Assembly (NCBI GenBank): GCA_964517355.1
Contig: CAZFCK010000184.1
Coordinates: 1-9,775 of the forward strand
Length of the DNA: 9,775 bases
Direction of reading: 5' to 3'
From: CAZFCK01 sp964517355
GTDB lineage: Bacteria; Desulfobacterota; Desulfovibrionia; Desulfovibrionales; Desulfovibrionaceae
A model generated the notes under the pieces. The model did not search any database, was not told where the DNA came from, and was given only the letters and a program-made list of their open reading frames with translations. Shown here piece by piece: positions 1 through 6,608 of the stretch. Made by a program: the position numbers and the translations under genes. How positions within the stretch are numbered: the first letter of the stretch is position 1; the number at the start of each line of letters is the position of its first letter.

Positions 1-5
1 GCATA

Positions 6-40
6 AGAGCATCTAGCGCTTTTCAAGCGTGAGATGCTCT
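6..40. repeat. REP-like hairpin repeat, complete copy
   Basis: Outer arms AGAGCATCT (6-14) and AGATGCTCT (32-40) are perfect complements; inner arms CGCTT (17-21) and AAGCG (25-29) also pair, leaving a three-base loop. Positions 14-40 recur as an exact 27-base reverse complement at 9749-9775. Read on the minus strand, the direction of rsgA, the element lies 3' of the last gene. This fits a repetitive extragenic palindrome (REP), and the hairpin may also protect or end the leftward transcript. The family assignment is by shape and recurrence only. Confidence 0.75.
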
Positions 41-158
41 AGAAACACAGCCTAGGAGATTCTGAAGAACCTTTTCCAAACGGTTCGTAAGCCGCCGGAG
101 GCGTACCCTTCGCAATGCCGGCAGAATCCAACCCCACGCATTCTGTCCTTCCGTTCAT
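39..158 (-). CDS. Possible 39-residue ORF coupled to rsgA
   Basis: A short ORF (begins MNGRTECVGL, ends SPRLCF) starts with an ATG that overlaps the rsgA stop codon in an ATGA arrangement. A perfect AAGGAG lies six bases upstream, inside the last codons of rsgA, which is the usual set-up for translational coupling. The stop codon touches the REP-like repeat at 6-40. I do not recognise the peptide. It has no obvious signal, membrane segment or metal motif and is rich in Gly, Ser and Pro, so it may be an accidental reading of the intergenic tail. The ribosome site is the main evidence for it. Confidence 0.3.
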   Translation of the reverse strand: MNGRTECVGLDSAGIAKGTPPAAYEPFGKGSSESPRLCF

Positions 159-1267
159 TGTTTTCTCCTTTTATTGATGCCCCTTCTCAACAGTGCGACA
201 TCTTTCCAGCGTTCCTTTTCTACACGTTCAGCGCTTTTGACGCTGCGGCTCGAAAGGTATTGCATCTCCCGTTGCATCTTATGATAGCTTTCCAACCGCT
301 CCACCGCGAGGTCGCCGGATTCCACGGCGCGCAGCACGGCGCACCCCGGTTCATGCCTGTGTGAGCAGTCCGCGAAACGGCACATCCCGGCCAATGCCCA
401 GATGTCGGCGAACGTGTTGGCCAACCCGTCGCCGTCCTCATGGAACGCGATTTCGCGGATGCCGGGGTTGTCCATGAGCATTCCGCCCTGCGGCATGCTG
501 ATGAGTTCCCGCGCGGTTGTGGTGTGGCGGCCTTTGCCGTCGCTGGCGCTGACCGCGGCTGTGGCCTGGATGGCGTTTCCGTGCAGCATGTTGGCCAGCG
601 TCGATTTGCCCGCGCCGGACGATCCCAGCATGGCCGAGGTCAGGCCGGGGCCGAGATGGGGTTCCAGTTCCTCTTTGCCCCTGCCGTCCACCATGGAGGT
701 CAGCACCACGGACGCCCCCAAAGCAATAGCCTCGACCTCCAGCCTGAACGGCTCCGGGTCCCGGTGCAGGTCCGCCTTGGTCAGCACCACGACGGGGGCG
801 AGGCCGCAGTTGTAGACCAGCGTCAGATACCGCTCCAGGCGTCTGAGATTGAAATCCCGATCCAGCCCGCAGACGATGAACACCATGTCGAGGTTCGCGG
901 CAATGGCCTGTTCGCGGGGGGCGCTCCCCGCCCGATGGCCGCGCAACCCGGACTCGCCTCGGGAGAGCATGTTCCTGCGCGGAATGACGCCGGTCACAAC
1001 GGCGTCGTCCACCAGAACCCAGTCTCCTGTGACGGGGTAATCCCGGGCGCGGGAATGCAGGAGTTTCCCCGCCGGGGAGCACAGCCATTCCTCCCGGCCA
1101 TCCGACGCCAGGAACAAGTTGCGCTGCACGCTGATGATGCGGGCAACGCGGCCTTGGACCGCGTCCATGGCCGCCAGTTCCCGCTCAAAATGCCCGCTCC
1201 ACCCCAACTGGCGGAGCGAGGCGGCCTTTACGGATATATTTTCGCGTATTTTTGTATGCTTGGTCAT
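155..1267 (-). CDS. rsgA: Ribosome small-subunit-dependent GTPase RsgA (YjeQ/EngC)
   Basis: A 370-residue circularly permuted GTPase that acts in late 30S ribosomal subunit assembly. An N-terminal OB-fold-like region (about residues 37-95) is followed by GTPase motifs in permuted order: G4 TKAD at 163-166, G1 GSSGAGKS at 215-222, a G2-like RHTTT at 247-251 and G3 DNPG at 266-269. A C-terminal zinc site follows with Cys296, Cys301, His303 and Cys309 (CSHRHEPGC). This order is diagnostic of the family. The N terminus is longer than in short RsgA forms, with about 35 residues before the OB-like region. The ATG at 1267 has only a weak upstream GGTGA. The basic C terminus (NKRRKQ) encodes a Shine-Dalgarno for a possible downstream ORF. 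The gene stands apart from the others, 238 bases after the nearest upstream ORF, so it probably has its own promoter. Confidence 0.95.
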   Translation of the reverse strand: MTKHTKIRENISVKAASLRQLGWSGHFERELAAMDAVQGRVARIISVQRNLFLASDGREEWLCSPAGKLLHSRARDYPVTGDWVLVDDAVVTGVIPRRNMLSRGESGLRGHRAGSAPREQAIAANLDMVFIVCGLDRDFNLRRLERYLTLVYNCGLAPVVVLTKADLHRDPEPFRLEVEAIALGASVVLTSMVDGRGKEELEPHLGPGLTSAMLGSSGAGKSTLANMLHGNAIQATAAVSASDGKGRHTTTARELISMPQGGMLMDNPGIREIAFHEDGDGLANTFADIWALAGMCRFADCSHRHEPGCAVLRAVESGDLAVERLESYHKMQREMQYLSSRSVKSAERVEKERWKDVALLRRGINKRRKQ

Positions 1268-1505
1268 GCGTCATCACCATTTCGTTGAGACCGGCCGCGC
1301 CGGCCGTACGTTGCAATGAATGCCGCCCAATGGCCCGGGGCCAAAGGGGGAGTATCACTATGATGATGCGGGCGTCGCCGAAATGAGCGCAAGACGGGGG
1401 CAAAACGAGAGGGCGCGACAAAAGACCTGTTTCGGGAGAAACACAGCTCAGACAGGCCAAAACGGCCCGGTTACGCGCCGCGCGGAAACGCGGCGGGAAA
1501 GCGGA
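1268..1505. other. Gene-free structured spacer upstream of rsgA
   Basis: No convincing gene lies here. Several inverted repeats do: CGCCGCG/CGCGGCG (1476-1482 with 1489-1495), GGCC/GGCC (1455-1458 with 1464-1467), TGTTTC/GAAACA (1428-1433 with 1438-1443), TGGCCC/GGGCCA (1331-1336 with 1338-1343) and CCGGC/GCCGG near 1292-1304. The first three lie just downstream of the 21-residue ORF. The last two lie upstream of rsgA and could be part of its control region. I found no good -35/-10 pair for rsgA. Confidence 0.5.
1419..1443 (-). terminator. Weak rho-independent terminator candidate
   Basis: On the minus strand the perfect 6-bp stem TGTTTC/GAAACA with a four-base loop is followed by GGTCTTTTGT. 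The U-run is short and interrupted and the stem is AT-rich, so this is a weak terminator at best. Its position, downstream of the sulfatase and the 21-residue ORF and upstream of rsgA, is right for separating the two transcripts. The GC-rich stems just upstream (1455-1495) could help. Confidence 0.3.
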
Positions 1506-1571
1506 TCAAGCCTGCCGGTTGCCTCTCATTTCGGCAACGCGCACGACAAGTTCCATACTCTTGTTGAACAT
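1506..1571 (-). CDS. Possible 21-residue peptide with strong ribosome site
   Basis: The minus strand has AAGGAG (complement of 1577-1582), five bases, then ATG at 1571 and a TGA stop ending at 1506. The peptide starts MFNKSMELVV and ends MRGNRQA: a short amphipathic stretch, then a basic tail. It lies 100 bases after the sulfatase stop. A TTGACA lies upstream (complement of 1625-1630), but the matching -10 position is poor. A strong 7-bp GC stem begins ten bases after the stop. It could be a real small protein, a leader peptide or the coding part of a small RNA, or a remnant of the 5' end of a lost gene. I do not recognise the sequence. Confidence 0.35.
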   Translation of the reverse strand: MFNKSMELVVRVAEMRGNRQA

Positions 1572-1671
1572 CAAGACTCCTTGTTCATGAAATATGTGCC
1601 TGCATTGCCCTATCCGGGGGCGGGTGTCAATCGCCGGCAGGCGGTCGGGAGATGCGGCGTCTCGCACCGCG

Positions 1672-3348
1672 TCACACGCCCCCGCTCAGCAACAGCATGT
1701 CCGGCACGGGATGGGGCGCGACCGGAGCGAGGCGCTGGGCTTCGGTCCGGGCCAGGAGCGCGGCCAGCCTGGCCCGCTTGGCGGCGTACGCCGCATAGTT
1801 GGGGCTGCCGCTATTGGCCAGGTTGTCCAGTTCCTCGGGATCAACGTCGTTCCCCTCTCCGTCCTTGAGGCGGTACATTTCATATTCCTGGGGCGCGGCG
1901 CCCGAAGGATCGAAATAGCGCGCGTATTTCCATTCCCCGTCCGCGTCCTTGCTGATGATGCAGCGGATATGACACGGGGCGGTGATGATTTTGTTGGGTT
2001 CGCTCTGCCCCGCGTATTGGTCGTCGAAGGTGAAAAGCACGGTGTCCTGCACCTGGGACTGCGCGCCGGTGAGGATCGGCGTGAGATTCTTTCCCGGGAG
2101 ATGGGCCCAGCTGCGTTCCGGCACGCCGCACAGGCCGGCCAGGGTGGGCACGAGATCCACCAGTCCGGCGTAGGCAGCCGTCCTGCGGGGCTCGGGAAAG
2201 AGCACGGGGTTGGAGAAGATCAGCGGAATGTTGACGCACTCCTCATAGACGTTGAACATCTTCTGGCGCAAGCCGCTGTGGGCCAGCCCCACCTCGCCGT
2301 GATCCGCGGTGCGCACGATCACTGTGGACTCGGTCAGCCCCCGCTCCTCCAGCGCCTGCAGGACAGCGTCGAACTGGGCGTCGATGATTGTCTGCAGGTA
2401 GCCGTAGAAATTGACGTAGTCGAGCTGTTTCTGTTTGGTGAGCAAGGGCCCCAGACCGAGGGCGTAGAGCTGTTTGGCCTGTTTTTGAACCTCGGGTTTC
2501 AGGGAGAGGTCGTCCGCGTCGTGAGAGTCCGGCACGGAAATCCCCATGTCCAGATCGGCGGTGTTCTTGTAGCTGTCGTCGTCGCAGCTCTCCGCGTCCC
2601 ACAAGCCTGGGTAGGCCAGGATATCGTGAGGGTTGGCCAGGGAGACGACCAGGCAAAAAGGCCTGGTCCTGGCTTTTTCCGGGGTCATGCCCCTGAGGTA
2701 GGCCAAGGCTTGATCCACGGTGGGCTCGTCCATGTCGGAGCAGCCGCCCCCCAAGGTGTCCGCGTCAAGAGCTTCGCCGACATTGGTGGGCACCCAGCCA
2801 TTGAAGCCGAATCGCGCGAGATCTTCGGAGGACGCCGTCCCTCCGTCCGCGCCTTTGGACAAATGCCACTTGCCCCGCAGCTGCACGTCGTAGCCGACAT
2901 CCTCAAGCAGCTTGGCCAGGTTGAGCAGATCCGGGGAAAGTGTGGGCTCGTAAGGGGACAGGGAGCCGCCCTCGGTCAGGGTCAGGGTCACTCCGTGCTG
3001 GGCGGGGTAGAGCCCGGTAAAGAGGCAGCCCCGGCTGGGCGAGCACATGGAGGCGTTGCAAAAGGCGCGCGTGAAATCCAGGCCGTTGTCCAGCAGGCGC
3101 TTACGCGCCTTGTTGAGGTTTTCGTCGGCCCAGCCCGCGGGCCAGTTTCTGGGGTAGCGCTCCTGATCGCTGACAAGGAGCAGCAGATTCGGCCTGTCCG
3201 GAAGCGTGCCGGCACTGGCCGCGGCCGGGCCGCCGGCCATGGCGGGCAGCCCCGGCAAGGTGGAGGCCACGACGCCAAGCGCCAGAGCCTGGGCCGTATC
3301 CTTGATGAATTCGCGGCGGGAGACGTTGGTATTGTCCTTGTCCTGCAT
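1672..3348 (-). CDS. Tat-exported formylglycine-dependent sulfatase
   Basis: A 558-residue sulfatase of the alkaline phosphatase superfamily that should hydrolyse a sulfate ester in the periplasm. The N terminus carries a twin-arginine signal (SRREFIK, residues 10-16, then a hydrophobic stretch; likely cleavage after AMA at 36-38). The catalytic motif CSPSR is at 102-106, where Cys102 would be converted to formylglycine, followed by GLYPAQHG. Other family landmarks are SDQ at 60-62, GKWHL at 159-163, NPHD at 239-242 and ADHGE at 348-352, for metal and sulfate binding. Tat export fits a protein modified and folded in the cytoplasm. No sulfatase-maturing enzyme is visible in the window. The ATG at 3348 has AAGGAG nine bases upstream. 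The substrate cannot be read from the sequence; the DQ rather than DD metal motif recalls choline-sulfatase-like members but is not decisive. Confidence 0.9.
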   Translation of the reverse strand: MQDKDNTNVSRREFIKDTAQALALGVVASTLPGLPAMAGGPAAASAGTLPDRPNLLLLVSDQERYPRNWPAGWADENLNKARKRLLDNGLDFTRAFCNASMCSPSRGCLFTGLYPAQHGVTLTLTEGGSLSPYEPTLSPDLLNLAKLLEDVGYDVQLRGKWHLSKGADGGTASSEDLARFGFNGWVPTNVGEALDADTLGGGCSDMDEPTVDQALAYLRGMTPEKARTRPFCLVVSLANPHDILAYPGLWDAESCDDDSYKNTADLDMGISVPDSHDADDLSLKPEVQKQAKQLYALGLGPLLTKQKQLDYVNFYGYLQTIIDAQFDAVLQALEERGLTESTVIVRTADHGEVGLAHSGLRQKMFNVYEECVNIPLIFSNPVLFPEPRRTAAYAGLVDLVPTLAGLCGVPERSWAHLPGKNLTPILTGAQSQVQDTVLFTFDDQYAGQSEPNKIITAPCHIRCIISKDADGEWKYARYFDPSGAAPQEYEMYRLKDGEGNDVDPEELDNLANSGSPNYAAYAAKRARLAALLARTEAQRLAPVAPHPVPDMLLLSGGV

Positions 3349-3374
3349 GGGGCGGTTCTCCTTGGGGCAAAATA

Positions 3375-3391
3375 TGCCGCATCATGCGGCA
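3375..3391 (-). promoter_or_regulatory. Dyad in the sulfatase leader
   Basis: TGCCGCA and TGCGGCA form a perfect 7-bp inverted repeat around a three-base centre. On the minus strand it is followed by TATTTTG and then by the sulfatase ribosome site AAGGAG. It could be a repressor operator or a small hairpin that attenuates transcription or affects translation. The stem is short for a terminator. Only the dyad is directly seen; the role is inferred. Confidence 0.35.
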
Positions 3392-3437
3392 AGGCCTGGC
3401 GGCGCTGGATGACGGCGGCGCAGACGATTTCTGTTAT

Positions 3438-3466
3438 CCAATACGCTGCATCCCGCCGCTATTCAA
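3438..3466 (-). promoter_or_regulatory. Candidate promoter for the sulfatase
   Basis: On the minus strand TTGAAT (complement of 3461-3466) lies 17 bases before TATTGG (complement of 3438-3443), with GATAAC overlapping just downstream. The -35 matches consensus at four positions and the -10 at three, so this is weak. It lies between the haoA terminator-like palindrome and the sulfatase, where an independent promoter would be expected. Confidence 0.22.
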
Positions 3467-3490
3467 GGCATAGCCGCCGAAAACAAGCAG

Positions 3491-3552
3491 GGAAAGGTGC
3501 GAGGGGGGAACCCCTTGGAAACGGGTTTCCCCCCTCGCGCGCTCTCCTTTCC
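3491..3552 (-). terminator. Long GC-rich palindrome after haoA, probable terminator
   Basis: Arms 3499-3510 and 3527-3538 pair perfectly over 12 bp (GCGAGGGGGGAA with its complement); three more CCC/GGG pairs follow past a one-base bulge. Flanking GGAAAGG (3491-3497) and CCTTTCC (3546-3552) extend the dyad to 62 bases. It starts about 45 bases after the haoA stop. The trailing minus-strand sequence is CCTTTCCCTG, only moderately U-rich, so it may work as a terminator, an mRNA 3'-end protector, or be a dispersed repeat. Confidence 0.55.
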
Positions 3553-3597
3553 AAACCTTACAATGTTGGGGGAAAACGCCCCCCTGGACATCCATAA

Positions 3598-4992
3598 TTA
3601 CTTCCCGAACAACTCCTGAGGCTTCTCCGTGCTTCCCCCGGAACCAGGAAAGTGCGGGTATTTGTAGGCCGGCTTGCCCGATTCGATAAGCTGGTGCGAG
3701 GCCTCCATAAACTCCACAAAGCGGTGCTTGCATTCGTAGAATCCGTGCCACCAGGCATAATCCGGGGCCATCATCTGCGCGCCCATGCGCGCGCGGCGGC
3801 CTTCGTGGTGCCACAGCTCGTAGAATTCCCACTCCAGAGCCTCGTCGAAGAACGGCTTCGGCGTCAGCAGCCCCTGGGCGTACAGCTCGTCCAGCTTCGC
3901 CTTGGCCGGCTTGAAATACACCTCGTTGTAATTCTCGATGGCATCGTCGGAGTTGTTGAAGTGGTCTTCGGTCCACGCTTTGGAGTGGCACTGCAGGCAC
4001 ACGGCCTTCATCTTGTCCCGCTCCGCCCGCCAATCGGTCTTGGCCGGGAACGGCTTGAATTCGGAGGGCCTCACGGTAAGCGGCGCTTGAGACTCCCAGG
4101 CCAGACGCTCGGTCACGTCGTGAGTGCCCGCCACAGGCCCCACTCCGGACATGTGGCAGGAGGCGCAGGTCGGGGCGCGGTAGTCCACGCCCGGAGTCCA
4201 CATTCCCGGCGCCGCGGACCAGTTGTAGGATGGGCCGTCCGTGGCGTAGATAGCTCCATGCTTGGATTCGGTGTAGATTTCGATCTGCGGGTGGTCCGGC
4301 CCCAGGTGGCACTGTCCGCAGGCTTCGGGCTTCCTGGCCTCGGCGGGGGAGAAGGCGTGCCGGGTGTGGCAGCTGGTGCAGCTGCCCAGGCTGCCGTCAA
4401 GGTTGAGGCGCCCCACGCCCACGTTGGGCCAGGTCTCGGGCGTCAACACCCCCTTGTCGTCGATTTTCAGCACAGTGCCGTGGCAGGCGAAGCACCCTGT
4501 CTTGCGCTCAATGGCGTTGTTCATGCCATCATTGAGCCAATAGTCAATCTTCCAGATGATTTCCAATGTATTGGCATGCTTGGACCTGGCGTACTGCTCC
4601 GCCTGGTCCGGATGGCAGCGCGAGCAGTCCTTGGGCGTGACCACCGCGGCCACGGGAATCCTGTATTGCTCCTCGGAGTAGGGCATGTCCTTGTTGGCGT
4701 AGTATTCAAAATGCGCCCGGGACACGTCCGGATCGCTCGGCTGGGCCTGGTGGCAGTCCAGGCAGGTGATTCCCGACTTGGCGTGCCCGCTGTTGGCCCA
4801 GTCCGCGAAGATGCCGGGGGTTTCCTTCTTGTGGCACTCGATGCAGGCCACGGCCTGTTTCGGCATGGCCATCTGCAGTTTGAACTCACGCACCAGGGGA
4901 AAATTCTGGGATTCCTGCGCCAGGACGAGCGCGGCCGTCAGGCAGACGGCCGCCGTCACGGCGCATGCGGCGATCAGCGTTCCACATTTCAT
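3598..4992 (-). CDS. haoA: Octaheme hydroxylamine oxidoreductase-like cytochrome c (HaoA-type)
   Basis: A 464-residue secreted multiheme cytochrome with exactly eight CxxCH motifs, starting at residues 50, 77, 123, 167, 205, 225, 276 and 332. A Sec signal occupies about residues 1-26. Between hemes 7 and 8 are VGPVAGTHDVTERLAWE, and after heme 8 HHEGRRARMGAQMM and DYAWWHGFYE, typical of the HAO family. With a NapC/NrfH-type gene just upstream it matches the haoCA arrangement of Epsilonproteobacteria, whose HaoA reduces nitrite and hydroxylamine to ammonium and lacks the tyrosine cross-link of the nitrifier enzyme. Whether Tyr412 in DYAWW corresponds to the cross-linking tyrosine cannot be settled by eye. 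I start it at the ATG at 4992, which has GGAGG eight bases upstream and begins the signal peptide; the longer frame to 5073 overlaps haoC and is unlikely. Confidence 0.85.
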   Translation of the reverse strand: MKCGTLIAACAVTAAVCLTAALVLAQESQNFPLVREFKLQMAMPKQAVACIECHKKETPGIFADWANSGHAKSGITCLDCHQAQPSDPDVSRAHFEYYANKDMPYSEEQYRIPVAAVVTPKDCSRCHPDQAEQYARSKHANTLEIIWKIDYWLNDGMNNAIERKTGCFACHGTVLKIDDKGVLTPETWPNVGVGRLNLDGSLGSCTSCHTRHAFSPAEARKPEACGQCHLGPDHPQIEIYTESKHGAIYATDGPSYNWSAAPGMWTPGVDYRAPTCASCHMSGVGPVAGTHDVTERLAWESQAPLTVRPSEFKPFPAKTDWRAERDKMKAVCLQCHSKAWTEDHFNNSDDAIENYNEVYFKPAKAKLDELYAQGLLTPKPFFDEALEWEFYELWHHEGRRARMGAQMMAPDYAWWHGFYECKHRFVEFMEASHQLIESGKPAYKYPHFPGSGGSTEKPQELFGK

Positions 4993-5014
4993 CGATCCTG
5001 CCTCCTCTCGTTTG

Positions 5015-5599
5015 TTACCGTTTTTCAGCCAGACTGAGCCAGGCAAGGCCCTGGGCGCGGTAAGGCGCTCCACGCTCCCGGTAATCGTAGATTTCGCGGT
5101 CCACGTGCACCAGATGACGATGGCAATCCGTGCATCGGCGGGCCTCGCCTTCAGGCGCGTACAGCACGCTCCGGTGGGCGCGCATGGCGCCGCGGTTGTA
5201 GGGGGCGTCGGCCAGATTGCGATGGCATTTCAGGCACTGGTCGTTCTTGATGGCCGCCCAGGCCAGCCGGCGCATTTCGGCCCTGTCGTAAGCCTTTGCC
5301 CCCTCCAGTAGATGCACGGCCACGTCCTTGGCTCCGTGCAGCGTTTTCATAAAGAAGAAGTTCATGGTGTCGTGTGGGGCGGGCAGGTGGCAGTCCATGC
5401 AATCGGCCACCAGCCCCCGTTGGTTGGAGGTGTGCGACGACGTGCGCCAGGCTGCCACGGCAGGCTGGATTTCATGACAGGTGGCGCAGAACTCCGGCGT
5501 GGAGGTGCGCACCATGGTGTAATACGTGAGGCTGAACAGGGGAAACGCTATCAGCACACCGATAGCCGTGAACAGCAGGGGCTTGACCAGACGTTTCAT
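5015..5599 (-). CDS. haoC: NapC/NrfH-type tetraheme quinol dehydrogenase (HaoC-like)
   Basis: A 194-residue membrane-anchored cytochrome with one N-terminal transmembrane helix (about residues 7-29) and four CxxCH motifs at 38-42, 67-71, 122-126 and 156-160. It should take electrons from menaquinol and pass them to HaoA in the periplasm. After heme 2 comes KTLHGAKDV (85-93), the Lys/Asp region that lines the quinol site in this family. The heme-1 motif reads CATCHEIQ: the methionine two residues after the histidine, an axial ligand in NrfH, is replaced by isoleucine. I chose the ATG at 5599, preceded by GGGAGGGAGG, over a TTG at 5617. The gene ends 22 bases before haoA, so the two are surely co-transcribed. 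The 81 bases upstream hold a TATAGT (complement of 5638-5643) without a good -35. Confidence 0.88.
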   Translation of the reverse strand: MKRLVKPLLFTAIGVLIAFPLFSLTYYTMVRTSTPEFCATCHEIQPAVAAWRTSSHTSNQRGLVADCMDCHLPAPHDTMNFFFMKTLHGAKDVAVHLLEGAKAYDRAEMRRLAWAAIKNDQCLKCHRNLADAPYNRGAMRAHRSVLYAPEGEARRCTDCHRHLVHVDREIYDYRERGAPYRAQGLAWLSLAEKR

Positions 5600-5680
5600 G
5601 CCTCCCTCCCTTGCCAAGGCTGGCGTAGGTTTTCGTCACTATACAGAATAGCTCGAACCGTGCGGAAGGGAAGAAAAACA

Positions 5681-6520
5681 TTACTGCCCAGGTTTTGGCA
5701 CAAAGCGGCACAAGCTTTGGGCTATCAAACCGGCCAACCGTTTTCCCCGGTAGTTGTAGCGAAATATGGTTTCAGCGAGATACAAGGGATAGTATTCCGG
5801 AGAGAAAAATTTCTGATGGGCGAACCAATCGTCCGCAAAGGCCGCGAACCCCTTCTCGCGCTCCAGGGGCAGTTGTCCGGGCGTGAAGTCGCCGCCAAAG
5901 AGCTTCATGCCGCGCGGGCAACAGGCAAAAACCAATCCCGCGTACTTATTGAAAGCATCCGTTATTACCAGCCGCCGCCATTCCTTTTTGGCCAGGGGCA
6001 TGGTCAGAACCTCGCGGGCCGCGAGACCAGGCATGAAGGCCATCTCAACCCGATCCGCGCCGTTGAACCTGAGGGCGAAGACATAGGCGCGGCAGCCCTG
6101 GCACAACATCTGCTCCCCCTCGTCCTCCAGGTTGGGACAAAAACGGACCAGATCGCCGGAAGGAGACAAAACGTCGCTGGAATCCGTTATCTCCGCCAGC
6201 AGGGAGGACCGGATCGTGGTGTACGCCTTGTGGACGGTGTCCCTATTGACCTTCAGAACACGGGCGGCCTGCCCCGGACGCGATCCTTCGACGAAAAGGG
6301 GCAGCAATTCGAACCAGGCGCCCAGGTCAAGGCGGCCACGGTTGATCCAGCGCCCGGAATATTCATGGTAGGTATACGCGCAATCCGGACAGCGCAATCG
6401 CCCGTCATTGAGCCTGTAGGCCTTGGCCTGGCCGCACCTGGGGCACCCCTCTCCGGCCTGGCGGCGGAAGGGCTCGAACCAGAGGCGAGCCTGTGTGGAA
6501 TGACGAATTTCCCGGGACAC
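5681..6520 (-). CDS. IS1595/ISXO2-like transposase-derived protein
   Basis: A 279-residue protein with an N-terminal zinc ribbon (CPRC at 26-29, CPDC at 44-47) and a helix-turn-helix-like segment (about 75-103). A transposase-fold core and a C terminus PLYLAETIFRYNYRGKRL (245-262) are typical of IS1595/ISXO2 transposases. Possible catalytic acids are Asp133 (LEDE) and Asp188 (ITDAF). The expected third-acid motif, usually H/N..IE.FW, is replaced by GFAAFADDW (224-232), and an extra Cys pattern (Cys128, Cys140, Cys143) sits in the core. No terminal inverted repeats or target duplications are visible. It ends 81 bases before haoC on the same strand. The start is GTG at 6520 with GAGAGG eight bases upstream; a stop codon lies in frame just above. 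It may be a decayed transposase or a domesticated regulator of haoCA. Confidence 0.75.
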   Translation of the reverse strand: MSREIRHSTQARLWFEPFRRQAGEGCPRCGQAKAYRLNDGRLRCPDCAYTYHEYSGRWINRGRLDLGAWFELLPLFVEGSRPGQAARVLKVNRDTVHKAYTTIRSSLLAEITDSSDVLSPSGDLVRFCPNLEDEGEQMLCQGCRAYVFALRFNGADRVEMAFMPGLAAREVLTMPLAKKEWRRLVITDAFNKYAGLVFACCPRGMKLFGGDFTPGQLPLEREKGFAAFADDWFAHQKFFSPEYYPLYLAETIFRYNYRGKRLAGLIAQSLCRFVPKPGQ

Positions 6521-6608
6521 GCGCGTGACCTCTCATAATTCACAACACTGAGGAGACGTTGATTCAAGCGTCCGACAATGCCCCAAAGAGTTCCCCTCCC
6601 GTTCTACA

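Noticed and set aside
1594..3597. 667-residue open frame on the plus strand
   Set aside because: It lies opposite the sulfatase, which has a Tat signal and all family motifs. The antisense protein shows no domain and is a by-product of GC-rich codon periodicity.
4963..4974. Lipobox-like IAAC at the HaoA N terminus
   Set aside because: The Cys is at residue 10, too close to the start to follow a full signal peptide; a Sec signal ending near residue 26 fits better.
4993..5073. Longer haoA start overlapping haoC
   Set aside because: It would place a charged stretch ahead of the signal peptide; the ATG at 4992 has GGAGG at a good distance.
3652..6538. Long plus-strand frames opposite haoA, haoC and the transposase-like gene (461 and 408 residues)
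   Set aside because: The minus strand carries twelve CxxCH motifs and family signatures; the plus frames carry none.
6525..6545. CRP/HcpR-like site GTGA...TCACAA
   Set aside because: The half-sites are 11 bases apart instead of 6, so it does not fit the known geometry.
5600..6600. Intact insertion sequence around the transposase-like gene
   Set aside because: I compared the flanks by eye and found no terminal inverted repeats or target-site duplication.
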